Of a stretch of 64,000 nucleotides of DNA, positions 47,957-56,701 are shown piece after piece. Source of the stretch: Trichocoleus desertorum NBK24 (lineage in GTDB: Bacteria; Cyanobacteriota; Cyanobacteriia; FACHB-46). Under the pieces are notes generated by a model, which saw nothing but the letters and a program-made list of their open reading frames with translations, had not been told where the DNA came from and searched no databases. A program made the translations under genes and the position numbers. The number at the start of each line of letters is the position of its first letter. Within the stretch, counting starts at the first letter, position 1. The stretch spans positions 2,891,628-2,955,627 of the forward strand of contig NZ_CP116619.1 of the NCBI RefSeq assembly GCF_030409055.1, read 5' to 3'.

Positions 47957-48158
47957 GTATTGAACTCAGTTTTCAATATCAGCACAGTTGTGAATCTGAC
48001 GTTTTTTGTGAATTTTAGTACGCGCTTAGTTTGATTCTCAGTTGGCAAATTGCTTCCCCGCAGTTGGTGAAGGTTTCTGGCTCATGAAGTCAGAGATTTC
48101 CACGGATTGTGGGGAAATTTTCATTTTCACAACGGTCTTGCAGAAGGGGAAAGTCTAG

Positions 48159-48761
48159 ATGCAGCTCGGCAAAGTGGTTAAATCCAATTCCCATTGCGAC
48201 TACGTGGTGCAGCTCAACGACGAAATGGGCGTGCAAGCACCACCGAAGCCCGAAGATTATGGCTTTGGTTGCTTTGTCAAACTCGAAACTGAGAAACGTC
48301 ACTGGGCTGTCGGGCTAATCTACAACTCGCAACTCTTCAACCCCAACTTCCTTAACTCAGGGCCACGGCTTTCGAGCGAACCCGACCCGATCTTTACCCC
48401 CGATCTAATCAATGAAACGCGCGTTCTCCTAGGCACTGTCTTGATCGGCACGATGGAGCGGCAAGACGACGGGCTTTATGGACAGCACGGCATCCCCAGC
48501 ATTGTGGTTCCAGTCAATACTCCCGTCTACAAAATGACTGAGAGTGAAATTCATTGCTTTCACCTCAGCCAAGAGGGCCGACCCCAATTTCGGTACTACA
48601 GCCATCTTTTGCGGGCGGGTGGTGCATTTGCCTCCCAACTAACCCATCAAGTTTTAGAAGCTTTAATCAACAGTGATTTCTTTACGGGGCCAGACCAACG
48701 GGCGCTGCAAATCCTTTGTAAGGAGCTGTCGTGGAAAAATACGATGGGTGCCATTCGCTGA
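48159..48761 (+). CDS. Conserved cyanobacterial protein, HAS-barrel-like (200 aa)
   Basis: Strong ribosome site (AAGGGGAAAG) before ATG 48159. The N-terminal half is beta-rich (QLGKVVKSNSHCDYVVQLND, then DYGFGCFVKLET and WAVGLIYNSQLFNP), resembling the HAS-barrel found at the start of HerA-like ATPases and ATP synthase. The second half (about 130-200) is helical. No ATPase domain. I cannot assign a function; the barrel call is from pattern only. Confidence 0.72.
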   Translation: MQLGKVVKSNSHCDYVVQLNDEMGVQAPPKPEDYGFGCFVKLETEKRHWAVGLIYNSQLFNPNFLNSGPRLSSEPDPIFTPDLINETRVLLGTVLIGTMERQDDGLYGQHGIPSIVVPVNTPVYKMTESEIHCFHLSQEGRPQFRYYSHLLRAGGAFASQLTHQVLEALINSDFFTGPDQRALQILCKELSWKNTMGAIR

Positions 48762-48784
48762 CGCTGTATCAGTCCCAAAGCAAC

Positions 48785-48817
48785 AAAAAACCGACAGCTT
48801 CCAATGGATTCTGTCGG
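48785..48817 (-). terminator. Leftward terminator hairpin
   Basis: CCGACAG (48791-48797) pairs with CTGTCGG (48811-48817). Read leftward it is followed by six T (48785-48790). It may end readthrough from the leftward methyltransferase gene at 49158 and, as a stem alone, mark the end of the rightward gene. Confidence 0.65.
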
Positions 48818-48833
48818 CCAGTCGTGTGTTCCC

Positions 48834-49157
48834 TGTTGATGACTCGGCTAGAGTTGAGTCATTCATAAGTATGGATGTTGTTAGGTAAAGCAAGGGCGAT
48901 CGCGATCATCTAAACTTGTGATCTTCCTCACAGATTAATTACCCTCAAGTAGGCTTGACAATTCTTTTGCTGAGTTGAATTCAAAACTTTCTGTTTTTAG
49001 GTCGGAGTTGGACACAAACACAGTCCTAGATCTTCTAGAATGCTTGCTCCGAATGCCTTAGCTACACCTATTCGTACTTGCAGAGGTAGGACTGATTACT
49101 TTGGCTTGACCAAATTTGGTTTATCTGGGAGCTGTAGTTAGTATTGATATTAATGTG
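48834..49157. other. Intergenic region, nothing recognised
   Basis: About 320 bases between convergent genes. One HIP1 site near 48897; no reading frame, RNA gene or repeat that I can support. Confidence 0.5.
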
Positions 49158-49964
49158 TTAATTGCTACACTTGTTTGCCGAATTGATCACGCATAGATAA
49201 TAAAGCCACATATCAGAGTTAGCATGTACCTCCTCTGGAGTGGTTAGTTTTAAGCCAGTTTTCCAGGAATAAACTTTAACGTCGCTAAAGTTGGTTTCTA
49301 GTTGCTGAAGCTGTGCTTCGGGCCTAATGTAATAGGTCTTTAATCGAAAATTATGGGACTCATCCCTCACGATTGCATGGGTGGTAGCCTTTAACTGAGC
49401 AAGCGTGAACGAACGATTAATGAGGCGTAGAATGCCGAACATGACTAGATTGACATAGGTCGTAATCGGGTTGAGACTCAGGTGTTTTCTGAAATCAAAT
49501 TCTCGCTCTAGTCCCTGAAGATTATGGCTAGAGAAGAAGAAATATCCTCCCGGTTTACCTACTCTACGAATCTCTTGGAAGATCTTTAAACGATCGCTGT
49601 GGGAAACAAAGTCAATTCCGTTGAAACTAAACAGAATGAAGTCGAAGGAGTCATCTGGAAATTGGCTCAAATCTCTGGCATCACCAATCTGAATTTTGGG
49701 CGCTGGAGAAGCAGTTGCAAATCGTTTTTGGCAAGCGGCGACCATTTCAGCGGAGTAATCAATACCGACATATTCTGCGACTCGTGGGGCAAAGTGCTGA
49801 GTCGTGCGTCCGCCGCCCACGCCGATATCCAGCATTTTTATACTCGACCAGCGATCGCGGAACAGCTCCAGAATCGCCTCTTCAGCAGGTTGTAGCAGCT
49901 TTAACTGGGCATAATGTTGCACCACACTAAAGGCTGCATAGGTTTTCTGATTAATGCCGTCCAT
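49158..49964 (-). CDS. Class I SAM-dependent methyltransferase (268 aa)
   Basis: Rossmann-fold methyltransferase. ATG 49964 is chosen; upstream translation has no support. Motif I is MLDIGVGGGRTTQHFAPRVA, followed by VGIDYSAEMVAACQKRF, then IQIGDARDLSQFPDDSFDFI (motif II region) and RVGKPGGYFFFSSHNL. The C-terminal extension YYIRPEAQLQQLETNFSDVK may bind substrate. Substrate unknown; the neighbours give no hint. Confidence 0.88.
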   Translation of the reverse strand: MDGINQKTYAAFSVVQHYAQLKLLQPAEEAILELFRDRWSSIKMLDIGVGGGRTTQHFAPRVAEYVGIDYSAEMVAACQKRFATASPAPKIQIGDARDLSQFPDDSFDFILFSFNGIDFVSHSDRLKIFQEIRRVGKPGGYFFFSSHNLQGLEREFDFRKHLSLNPITTYVNLVMFGILRLINRSFTLAQLKATTHAIVRDESHNFRLKTYYIRPEAQLQQLETNFSDVKVYSWKTGLKLTTPEEVHANSDMWLYYLCVINSANKCSN

Positions 49965-50157
49965 TTTTTCTAATGTGCAATACCGTGCGATCGCAGTATT
50001 TAAGCTAAAAAATCCTTCACTAGAATATCGGGTTTTTGGCGTTGAGAGCCTGATCGACCAGTGAATGGGATTTGCGATCTCCAAACGCAGATATTCTTTG
50101 CGGCTCAGCCAACTATATTGATATGTTTCGGTGCAGTGCGGTTGTTAAGCAATGACC

Positions 50158-50628
50158 TTAATAAGGGCGACCATCTTTGTGTGTTATAGCCCACTTGCCA
50201 TTCGGCAATTGTGTTGCTTTGAGATCATCGTTTGGGTATTCGACTTCATCTCCTTCTGTGCGATCGCTAATCTCAAGGTATGTCACATTCTCTTGAGACC
50301 GATTGACAAGTTGATGGGCTATACCTGAACCTGCCTTGAAACCATAACACTCACCAGGATTTAGAGTGAGTTCCTCTTTTTCGAGAACCAGAGTTGGGGT
50401 TCCTTCCAGTACAAGGATGAATTCATCCTGCTTGGAGTGGCTATGAGCAAGCGCAGAAATTGCGCCTGGTGAAAGGTGAGTTAAATTGATACCAAAGTTA
50501 GTCAGCCCGAAGAACTCACCAAGTTTGCGTTTCAATCGACCTTGAACCAGTGAAGCATACGGTTCTGGATATATAGTCTTGCCCATTGCCGCTGGAATAG
50601 ATTTTGCCGAAATCGGTGATTTCTCCAC
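50158..50628 (-). CDS. Cupin-domain protein (156 aa)
   Basis: GTG start at 50628 right behind AGGAGG (spacing five bases). Single double-stranded beta-helix: the first cupin motif is SALAHSHSKQDEFILVLEGT (about residues 59-78; His, His, Glu metal ligands), and the second is LNPGECYGFKAGSGIAHQLVN (about 88-108; His ligand). Probable metal-binding oxygenase-like or sugar-binding protein; the substrate is unknown. Ends FLEISDRTEGDEVEYP-like (here YLEISDRTEGDEVEYP), common in uncharacterised cupins. Confidence 0.88.
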   Translation of the reverse strand: MEKSPISAKSIPAAMGKTIYPEPYASLVQGRLKRKLGEFFGLTNFGINLTHLSPGAISALAHSHSKQDEFILVLEGTPTLVLEKEELTLNPGECYGFKAGSGIAHQLVNRSQENVTYLEISDRTEGDEVEYPNDDLKATQLPNGKWAITHKDGRPY

Positions 50629-51074
50629 GATATCCTCCTATTCGCCGCATAACGGCAAAACGCAGCGGTGGTAGACAACATTGAAATTCGGCACTATCAG
50701 CTTTCGACCGTTCGCTGCTGTGATGTGTTAGGCGGTGGGTTCCAAATCGGTTCTCCTGGACCAACCGACCCAGGAAATTGCCAACCCATTTGGGTAACAG
50801 TATTGATAACCGCACATATCAGATTGACTGTGTGCTGCTGCACCTGATCAATAGATTGTTGATCTATTGCGGTATCAACAATCTGCTTTTGACGATTCAC
50901 GAAGAATGGAATCGAAGCGCCCTTTGTATCCGGCAACCTCCATGACCCATGACATAGAACATTCCGCATTTGTGATGCGTTTCGCAGATCGCCTAGAAGC
51001 TCATCGAGATTTTCTATTACAGCTACAGCATCCGGATTATCTCTCACTGCCTTTCCATAGGTATCAATCAGATT

Positions 51075-52311
51075 CAGTAGATCGCAAATTCTCTAGGAAA
51101 GGGGTAGGGTCAGGCTAAAAGCATTAGATCAAGCCATGACGACCTACCCATCTTCATTATCTCCTGCTCCCGCTCTGACCGATGAAGGGACACTGGAAGC
51201 TGCCCTTGATTGTCTACTCGAGTCTGTTCCACTGAACATGAAAGGCGGATACACCCCCCAAGACCTATTCGAGATCCTGCTGCGGGCTGCCAGCCGAGGC
51301 GATAGCATCGAACACACGGCTCAACGCTTGCAAGGTACACCCAGTGGTAATGGTATCCGCTATCACTTGGATAAGTTGGATGAGATGGCCACACTGGAGA
51401 GCCAACTCAATGCGGCTCTGCAAAGCCGAATTCCACCCAAGATTTGCAGAAGGCAGCATCGCATTGCCATCGATTTACACTTAATTCCCTACTACGGCAA
51501 CCCAAGTGAGGTGGAGGCTCCCTACATCTACCGCTCTCAAGCTAAAGCTGGAACTACCTCATTCTTCGCCTATGCCACAGTCTATGTTGTCTGTCGTCAC
51601 AAACGTGTGACCCTAGGGATTCATGCAGTGCATCGTCAAGAAACCTTAGTGGCGACCCTGACTTATTTGCTCGCAAGGTTGAGTCCGCTGCGAGTCCGAG
51701 TCAAACGGCTTTACTTGGATCGAGGGTTCTATAGTGTCCCTGTCATCCGTTGGCTGAAGGCATTGCAGATTCCCTTCCTGATGCCTGCGGTGATTCGGGG
51801 CAAAACTGGAGGAACCCGTCAACTGCTAAGGGGACGGCGCAGCTACCAGACACCCTACACCCTCAACAGTCCCCAGTATGGTTCGGTCAGCTGTCAGATG
51901 CGGGTCATTTGTAACTATTACAAAGGGCTCAAGGGCAAGCATGGGATTCAATACACTGTCTATGTGCTGCATCGGGTGAAGGTTGCCCTGCACCAGACCC
52001 ATCGGCATTACAGAGACCGTTTTGGCATTGAAACCAGTTACAGGATCAAGAACCAGTGTCGCATCCGCACCACGAGTAAAAATCCTGTAACCCGCTTTCT
52101 GTTTGTCGCTCTAGCGTTTGTCCTAGTCAATCTTTGGGTGTATTTGCTGTGGTTCTTTATCAGTTGGACACAACGAGGAGGGCGAGTGGTTTACCGAGAA
52201 CTGTTTGCCCTCAAGACAATGCTGGAATTCCTGTCCCAGGCAGTGGAGCGGCATTTTCCAGTCATCACAGCCATCTACTTACCCGCTCTGGAATGAATTT
52301 GCGATCTACTG
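51075..52311 (+). mobile_element. ISH3-like insertion sequence (1,237 bp)
   Basis: Perfect 17-bp terminal inverted repeats (CAGTAGATCGCAAATTC at 51075-51091, and its complement at 52295-52311). Direct 5-bp target duplication AGATT at 51070-51074 and 52312-52316. It carries one intact transposase gene. The perfect ends and duplication indicate a recent insertion. Confidence 0.95.
51136..52296 (+). CDS. ISH3-family-type transposase (386 aa)
   Basis: DDE-type transposase. Likely catalytic residues are Asp in RIAIDLHLIPYYG (about residue 115), Asp in VKRLYLDRGFYSVPVIRWL (about 195) and Glu in YRDRFGIETSYRIKNQCRIR (about 300). The spacing and the YRxRFxIExxYR motif fit the IS4-superfamily ISH3 branch, as does the 5-bp target duplication. 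Intact from ATG 51136 to a stop inside the right end. Confidence 0.9.
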   Translation: MTTYPSSLSPAPALTDEGTLEAALDCLLESVPLNMKGGYTPQDLFEILLRAASRGDSIEHTAQRLQGTPSGNGIRYHLDKLDEMATLESQLNAALQSRIPPKICRRQHRIAIDLHLIPYYGNPSEVEAPYIYRSQAKAGTTSFFAYATVYVVCRHKRVTLGIHAVHRQETLVATLTYLLARLSPLRVRVKRLYLDRGFYSVPVIRWLKALQIPFLMPAVIRGKTGGTRQLLRGRRSYQTPYTLNSPQYGSVSCQMRVICNYYKGLKGKHGIQYTVYVLHRVKVALHQTHRHYRDRFGIETSYRIKNQCRIRTTSKNPVTRFLFVALAFVLVNLWVYLLWFFISWTQRGGRVVYRELFALKTMLEFLSQAVERHFPVITAIYLPALE

Positions 52312-52618
52312 AGATTTCCAAGAGGATCGACGAGAGCACGTTCTAACTTAGGTAACCACTCGGCGTAAGCCTGATTAATCTCGTCCTCTTGGTATGCTCG
52401 CGTTGCTGTGAATGCAAAGATCGCTTTCCCTAATACTTCTTCTAGAAATCCGAATGTGGCAACGGCACGCCCTAGACTTTCCCAAAAGGCAGTCTCATGA
52501 CCGTGGGTAGGGAATTTATCAGGCAAGCCATCCTGATTGACTCGATATCGCGTTGGCTGTTCGTCATTCATATTGTTTGGTTCGTGAGCTGACTGCCCTA
52601 CTATTCATTAGGTGTACT

Positions 52619-52718
52619 TTTTCTGCATAAAATCCCGGATTGGGCAATTAGCTAGACTATTTCCGCCTAATTACACTTTATAAGCATTTAGGTGGAGAGC
52701 TTTTCTGCATAAAATCCC
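52619..52718. repeat. Direct repeat in intergenic gap
   Basis: TTTTCTGCATAAAATCCC occurs at 52619-52636 and again at 52701-52718 (82-base step). Between them, CCGCCTAA pairs with TTAGGTGG. A third related piece (CTAAAATCCC) lies at 52783. Confidence 0.65.
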
Positions 52719-52766
52719 TGAGCAATAGGTTTTGGTAGAAAAGTACAGTAAGCCCTTCATCTTTTT

Positions 52767-52824
52767 AGCTCTTTAAGTCAGCCTAAAATCCCAAAACAGC
52801 TAATTAGGCTGACTTGAAAGAGCT
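52767..52824. terminator. 20-bp hairpin downstream of the AIM24 gene
   Basis: AGCTCTTTAAGTCAGCCTAA (52767-52786) and TTAGGCTGACTT-GAAAGAGCT (52804-52824) pair over about 20 bp with one bulged base. The gap 52572-52937 holds no gene. The hairpin may stop the leftward AIM24 transcript or be part of a small repeat element. Confidence 0.65.
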
Positions 52825-52937
52825 TTTGTAGGGCAACGGCATAAAAAACTGCTAGATCAAGGGCTAAATACTATTCGAGTTATGGCATGTGGCGATCGCT
52901 AACCACACTTACACAAGCGATCGCCCTACTTCTACCA

Positions 52938-53756
52938 TTAAGCAATCGGAGCGGAGGTAGATAACAAGCCACCCATTCTGGCGTAGAGAGGTTGGGTTGG
53001 AGCAATCCACACCTTGCCTGTGCCTCGGAAAGTTTGGAGGAGACCTTCACCGCTGGTAAGGGCACCCAAAAAAGAAGTAGAAGCTTTCTCCACACTGAAA
53101 TGCACCTCAGCCGTGCGGAGCAGCGCAAAGGAACCGTCTACTTGTAGTGTTTCGTTATTCAATGTCAGCTCTAAAATTTCGCTGCGAGGCACCGGGATAC
53201 GGAAAACAACGACTCCAGTACCGCTGACCTTGGTTTGGTAGCGTCCTTCGCCCCCCGCCACTCGCGCCGAAAAGCTCTCAACCTTGTGGGCATCAACTTT
53301 CACCGCATCTTCGCAGCAGCAGAATAAACCTTGGTCAGCAAATAGAGTTTGGCCCTTCAACTGCATCAGCCAGTAGTGCCCAAAACTCGGCTCTAAGTAA
53401 AGTTCGCCAGTGCCTCGATACAGCGGCTTAAAGATAGTTTCTCCAGTGCGGGCGGCGGCAAGTGCTCCTTTCATAAACCCGCCAACCCCCGATCCTCCTC
53501 CCGTGGAGCTTTCCATCTCAATGTTGCCCTTGAGGAACTGCAACACCCCTGGTTCAGTTCGCACCGCATCATTCTGTAAACGAACCCGGAGTTGTCGCAG
53601 ATGCACCCCTGCCCGATTTAGCGAATACACTTGTTCCGCGATCGCCAGAGAGTTGCTGCCAGCCAAAGGTTTGTATTCTAGGAGTTCAAAGACAGTGCCG
53701 CCACGAGTCACACTCTCCGTTACCTGAAAAGGGAGATGGTTTTCGGGAGTATTCAT
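52938..53756 (-). CDS. AIM24 family protein (272 aa)
   Basis: Beta-rich protein of the AIM24/TIGR00266-type family. Family signatures are FELLEYKPLAGSNSLAIAEQ, GGGSGVGGFMKGALAAARTG (Gly-rich loop, about residues 86-105), YRGTGELYLEPSFGHYWLMQ and LTSGEGLLQTFRGTGKVWIA near the C-terminus. Soluble, no signal peptide. Bacterial function is not established. It stands alone. Confidence 0.9.
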   Translation of the reverse strand: MNTPENHLPFQVTESVTRGGTVFELLEYKPLAGSNSLAIAEQVYSLNRAGVHLRQLRVRLQNDAVRTEPGVLQFLKGNIEMESSTGGGSGVGGFMKGALAAARTGETIFKPLYRGTGELYLEPSFGHYWLMQLKGQTLFADQGLFCCCEDAVKVDAHKVESFSARVAGGEGRYQTKVSGTGVVVFRIPVPRSEILELTLNNETLQVDGSFALLRTAEVHFSVEKASTSFLGALTSGEGLLQTFRGTGKVWIAPTQPLYARMGGLLSTSAPIA

Positions 53757-53836
53757 AACCTGTCAACCCATTAAAGAGCTACTGCTGGCAGCTTAACATG
53801 CAGTTCTAGCAAGGCTTCCAACTGTGAACAAACGTG

Positions 53837-54148
53837 TCACTCCGGGTCTGCTTTAGCAAAGAGTTCTAACAAACCCACCGTGCCAACGAAAAAAGTATAG
53901 GTACCGTATTGCAAAGGCAGTTTGTTTCTAGATGGCGCAAGGCAAGCCGCGATCGCTCCCTCAATTAGATGGGCAGTAACAGCAAAGCGTTCTACCCAAA
54001 ACACTGGGGTCAGGCTGTTAGGGACAGGGAGATGGCTCAAGCCTGCATAGAGATTCCAAGATTCTAAAGCGATCGCTCCTGTAATTAGAACAGTCGAGAT
54101 AACCTTGATCCAGACGAAAAGATATTTCTTGGCATCCTGTAAATTCAT
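53837..54148 (-). CDS. Small membrane protein, unknown function (103 aa)
   Basis: Three hydrophobic segments (about residues 13-33, VISTVLITGAIALESWNLY; 50-70; and 78-97). Integral membrane protein with no charged motif suggesting an enzyme. The start ATG 54148 overlaps the ATG of the rightward methyltransferase at the shared CATG, unless one of them starts further in. Similar small cyanobacterial membrane proteins are uncharacterised. Confidence 0.7.
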   Translation of the reverse strand: MNLQDAKKYLFVWIKVISTVLITGAIALESWNLYAGLSHLPVPNSLTPVFWVERFAVTAHLIEGAIAACLAPSRNKLPLQYGTYTFFVGTVGLLELFAKADPE

Positions 54149-54938
54149 GCAATTAGCTCAGAGTTTTGGGCAGTTCTTATTAAAACCGATTCTTAGCACG
54201 TTCATCGGAGCCGAGAAACTGCAATGGTTTGAAACGATGGATTGGCAACAGGAGAGCGATCGCTTTCGCCAAACCAACCTCATCTATCCTCACTACTACA
54301 GCAGCCAAAATTTTCACGGCATTACGAATGGCTATCTCAACACGATCGCCGCTATTACTTATGATGCCGTCACCGCTTTTGCTTCTCCACCCAGCGAAAT
54401 TTGGATTCGGCAGCAATTGATCCAGGCGATCGCAGGTCAACCTACTAGAATCTTGGATTTGGGTTGCGGCACAGGCTCTACCACTGTAATTCTGAAACAA
54501 GTATTTCCCCAAGCAGAAGTCATCGGGTTAGATTTATCTCCCTACATGCTGGTGATGGCAGACTCTAAAGCAAAACAAGCAAAGTTAGATATCACCTGGC
54601 AACATGGCTTAGCAGAAGAGACGAGTTTGGCGGCAAACACTTTTGACTTAATCACCGCTGCCTTTTTATTCCACGAAATGCCACCCCAGGTTTCGCAACT
54701 GGTTTTGCAAGAATGCTGGCGTTTGCTGCAACCAGGTGGACAACTGCTGATTCTCGATGGTGACCAACCCAAACTGCGTCGTGCTGACTGGCTGATCACT
54801 CTCTTTCAAGAACCCTACTCCCAAGTTTATGCCGCAGGTAATGTGGATGATTGGTTGAATCAAGCTCAGTTTGAGGCGATCGCAACAAAACCTGTGGGTT
54901 GGATTAGTCAATTGACCAGCGCTAGGAAACCAGAATAA
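54147..54938 (+). CDS. Class I SAM-dependent methyltransferase (263 aa)
   Basis: Motif I RILDLGCGTGSTTVILKQVF (about residues 98-117), then VIGLDLSPYMLVMADSKAK, LITAAFLFHEMPPQVSQLVL and LLQPGGQLLILDGDQ. The N-terminal ~90 residues contain FHGITNGYLNTIAAITYD, seen in cyanobacterial methyltransferases of unknown substrate. The start could be ATG 54147 or, avoiding overlap with the divergent gene, ATG 54237 (MDWQQESDRF). Confidence 0.85.
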   Translation: MQLAQSFGQFLLKPILSTFIGAEKLQWFETMDWQQESDRFRQTNLIYPHYYSSQNFHGITNGYLNTIAAITYDAVTAFASPPSEIWIRQQLIQAIAGQPTRILDLGCGTGSTTVILKQVFPQAEVIGLDLSPYMLVMADSKAKQAKLDITWQHGLAEETSLAANTFDLITAAFLFHEMPPQVSQLVLQECWRLLQPGGQLLILDGDQPKLRRADWLITLFQEPYSQVYAAGNVDDWLNQAQFEAIATKPVGWISQLTSARKPE

Positions 54939-55085
54939 GAAAACGCAACTCCAGCTACCGAATTAGGCCAAAGGTACTAGTCGCAAAGCCTAGCTCATGG
55001 TAAGGACAACGGCTTGATAGAATGGTTTGATGCAATCAGACGATCCTTTTCTGGGGAGCAAACACCCTTTTAGGAAGAACACATC

Positions 55086-55835
55086 ATGGCGCAGTTGACC
55101 GAGCAGACCCCGACTGAACTGAATATTTCTAGCCTCGACGCTGAGCTTTCGACTCAAAGTCCACAAAGAATCCTGGAACGCGCCCTGAGCATGTATGACA
55201 ACATTGCCATTTCTTTCAGTGGCGCAGAAGATGTTGTCTTGATTGACATGGCGTACAGAATCAAAAAAGACATCAAAGTTTTCAGCCTGGATACAGGTCG
55301 CCTGCATTCCGAAACCTACCAATTTATCGATCGCGTCAGAAAGCATTACGGCATCACCATTGAGATGATGTATCCCGATACTGCTCAAGTAGAAGCTTTA
55401 GTCACAGAAAAAGGTCTTTTTAGCTTCTATGAAGATGGTCATAAAGAATGCTGTGGTATCCGTAAGGTTGAGCCTCTGCGTCGGAAGCTGGGTACCTTGG
55501 ATGCCTGGATTACCGGACAGCGCAAAGATCAAAACCCCTCTACTCGCGCGACTGTACCCGTGGTGCAAGTGGATACCGCTTTCTCTAATGATGAGCGGCA
55601 GTTGATAAAATTTAACCCCTTGGCAAATTGGTCATCGGCAGAGGTTTGGATGTATATCCGCGCCTTTGAGATTCCCTACAACCCTCTACACGAGCGCGGC
55701 TTTATCAGCATCGGCTGTGAACCTTGTACTCGCGCCGTTCTACCTAACCAACATGAGCGCGAAGGTCGTTGGTGGTGGGAAGATGCAACTAAGAAAGAAT
55801 GTGGCTTGCACGCCATCAACCCTACTCAAAGTTAA
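55086..55835 (+). CDS. cysH: Phosphoadenylyl/adenylyl-sulfate reductase CysH (249 aa)
   Basis: Reduces activated sulfate (APS or PAPS) to sulfite with thioredoxin. It shows [17 protein letters not shown] (about residues 39-55), [13 protein letters not shown] (about 124-136), [11 protein letters not shown] (CxxC, about 217-227) and the redox tail KECGLH. The two Cys pairs are the [4Fe-4S] ligands of the APS-type enzyme, so it may use APS rather than PAPS; that is an inference from family knowledge. Alone, no sulfate operon nearby. Confidence 0.94.
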   Translation: MAQLTEQTPTELNISSLDAELSTQSPQRILERALSMYDNIAISFSGAEDVVLIDMAYRIKKDIKVFSLDTGRLHSETYQFIDRVRKHYGITIEMMYPDTAQVEALVTEKGLFSFYEDGHKECCGIRKVEPLRRKLGTLDAWITGQRKDQNPSTRATVPVVQVDTAFSNDERQLIKFNPLANWSSAEVWMYIRAFEIPYNPLHERGFISIGCEPCTRAVLPNQHEREGRWWWEDATKKECGLHAINPTQS

Positions 55836-55926
55836 TTTCTAACCTAACCTCTAACCAATCAACATCTAAATGTAGGGGCGAGGTAGTTCGCCCTTATGTT
55901 TAATCTCAACCCGCTAGAACATACGT

Positions 55927-56574
55927 TTAGCCCTTGGCGTTTCTAAGCAACAACTGACAGCCACAAGAAAACGGGTTTGGGCTTTCGATGCGATCGTCTG
56001 CCAGAACTTCAATGGCTAAATTGCTGTGGTAAATCAATTGGTCGTAGTCCATCAAGGCATTCCACTTGATCTTGCCAGGGGGGAAACCCAACTGTGAGGT
56101 AGCCTCAGAGATCAACTCCTGCCATTTTTGAACTTCTGGATCTCGCGACTTGCAGTAATCAACAATGGCAATCAGGGCACCTGGCTTCGTGACTCGTAGA
56201 ATCTCCTGTAGCGATCGCACAGGATCGGCTACAACACAGAGAGTAAATCCTGAAGCAGCGGCATCAAAGCTATCGTCAGGAAACTCAAGATTCTGCAAAT
56301 CCATAATTTTGAGGGCGATGTCTGCTTTGATAGACTTTTGCCGAGCTTGCTCTAGCATCTGCTCCGATAAATCTACACCTACCACCTGCACGCCAGCAGG
56401 ATAAGCAGCAAGATTCAACCCTGTACCAACTGCGGCATCCAGTACGCTCTGACCTGGGCTTAACTGTAAGGAAGCAATCAGCGGTTCGCGATCGACATGC
56501 CAGTAGCGCCGCATAATCGCATCGTAATCAGCCGCGCCTTGGTTGTAGGTTTCGATTACCTGGTCTGTTTGCAT
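55927..56574 (-). CDS. Class I SAM-dependent methyltransferase (215 aa)
   Basis: Start ATG 56574 (MQTDQVIETYNQGAADYDAI is typical of UbiE/COQ5-like methyltransferases). Motif I VLDAAVGTGLNLAAYPAGVQ has Ala-Ala in place of the usual Leu-Gly. Then VVGVDLSEQMLEQARQ, LEFPDDSFDAAASGFTLCVV and RVTKPGALIAIVD. Substrate unknown. Confidence 0.87.
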   Translation of the reverse strand: MQTDQVIETYNQGAADYDAIMRRYWHVDREPLIASLQLSPGQSVLDAAVGTGLNLAAYPAGVQVVGVDLSEQMLEQARQKSIKADIALKIMDLQNLEFPDDSFDAAASGFTLCVVADPVRSLQEILRVTKPGALIAIVDYCKSRDPEVQKWQELISEATSQLGFPPGKIKWNALMDYDQLIYHSNLAIEVLADDRIESPNPFSCGCQLLLRNAKG

Positions 56575-56701
56575 ACAGTTCCTATCCAGTAGAACTTCCG
56601 GTCTCACTGTTGAGCTAAATCTTTAGCCAAGATAATCGCCAAATCTTCTGTTTACTACCAGCAGAGAAATAAATTCACATTGTTAGGGGTAGTTGACATG
56701 G

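Larger units (their letters stand above)
50697..52571 (-). pseudogene. Hypothetical gene interrupted by an ISH3-like element
   Basis: The first half runs from ATG 52571 leftward to about 52312 (FPTHGHETAFWESLGRAVAT, AYAEWLPKLERALVDPLGN). The second half runs from about 51074 to the stop at 50697 (LIDTYGKAVRDNPDAVAVIE, NASQMRNVLCHGSWRLPD, IDQVQQHTVNLICAVIN). Removing 51075-52311 plus one copy of the AGATT duplication rejoins the frame exactly (PLGN-LIDTY) into a 210-residue helical protein. The family is not recognised; the pattern RNxLxHG is seen in several HEPN-like or defence-linked proteins, but that is only a hint. Confidence 0.88.

Noticed and set aside
50697-51047. Independent 116-residue gene beginning RDNPDAVAVIE
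   Set aside because: Its frame continues upstream to the insertion sequence and joins exactly with the frame beyond it; it is the second half of an interrupted gene.
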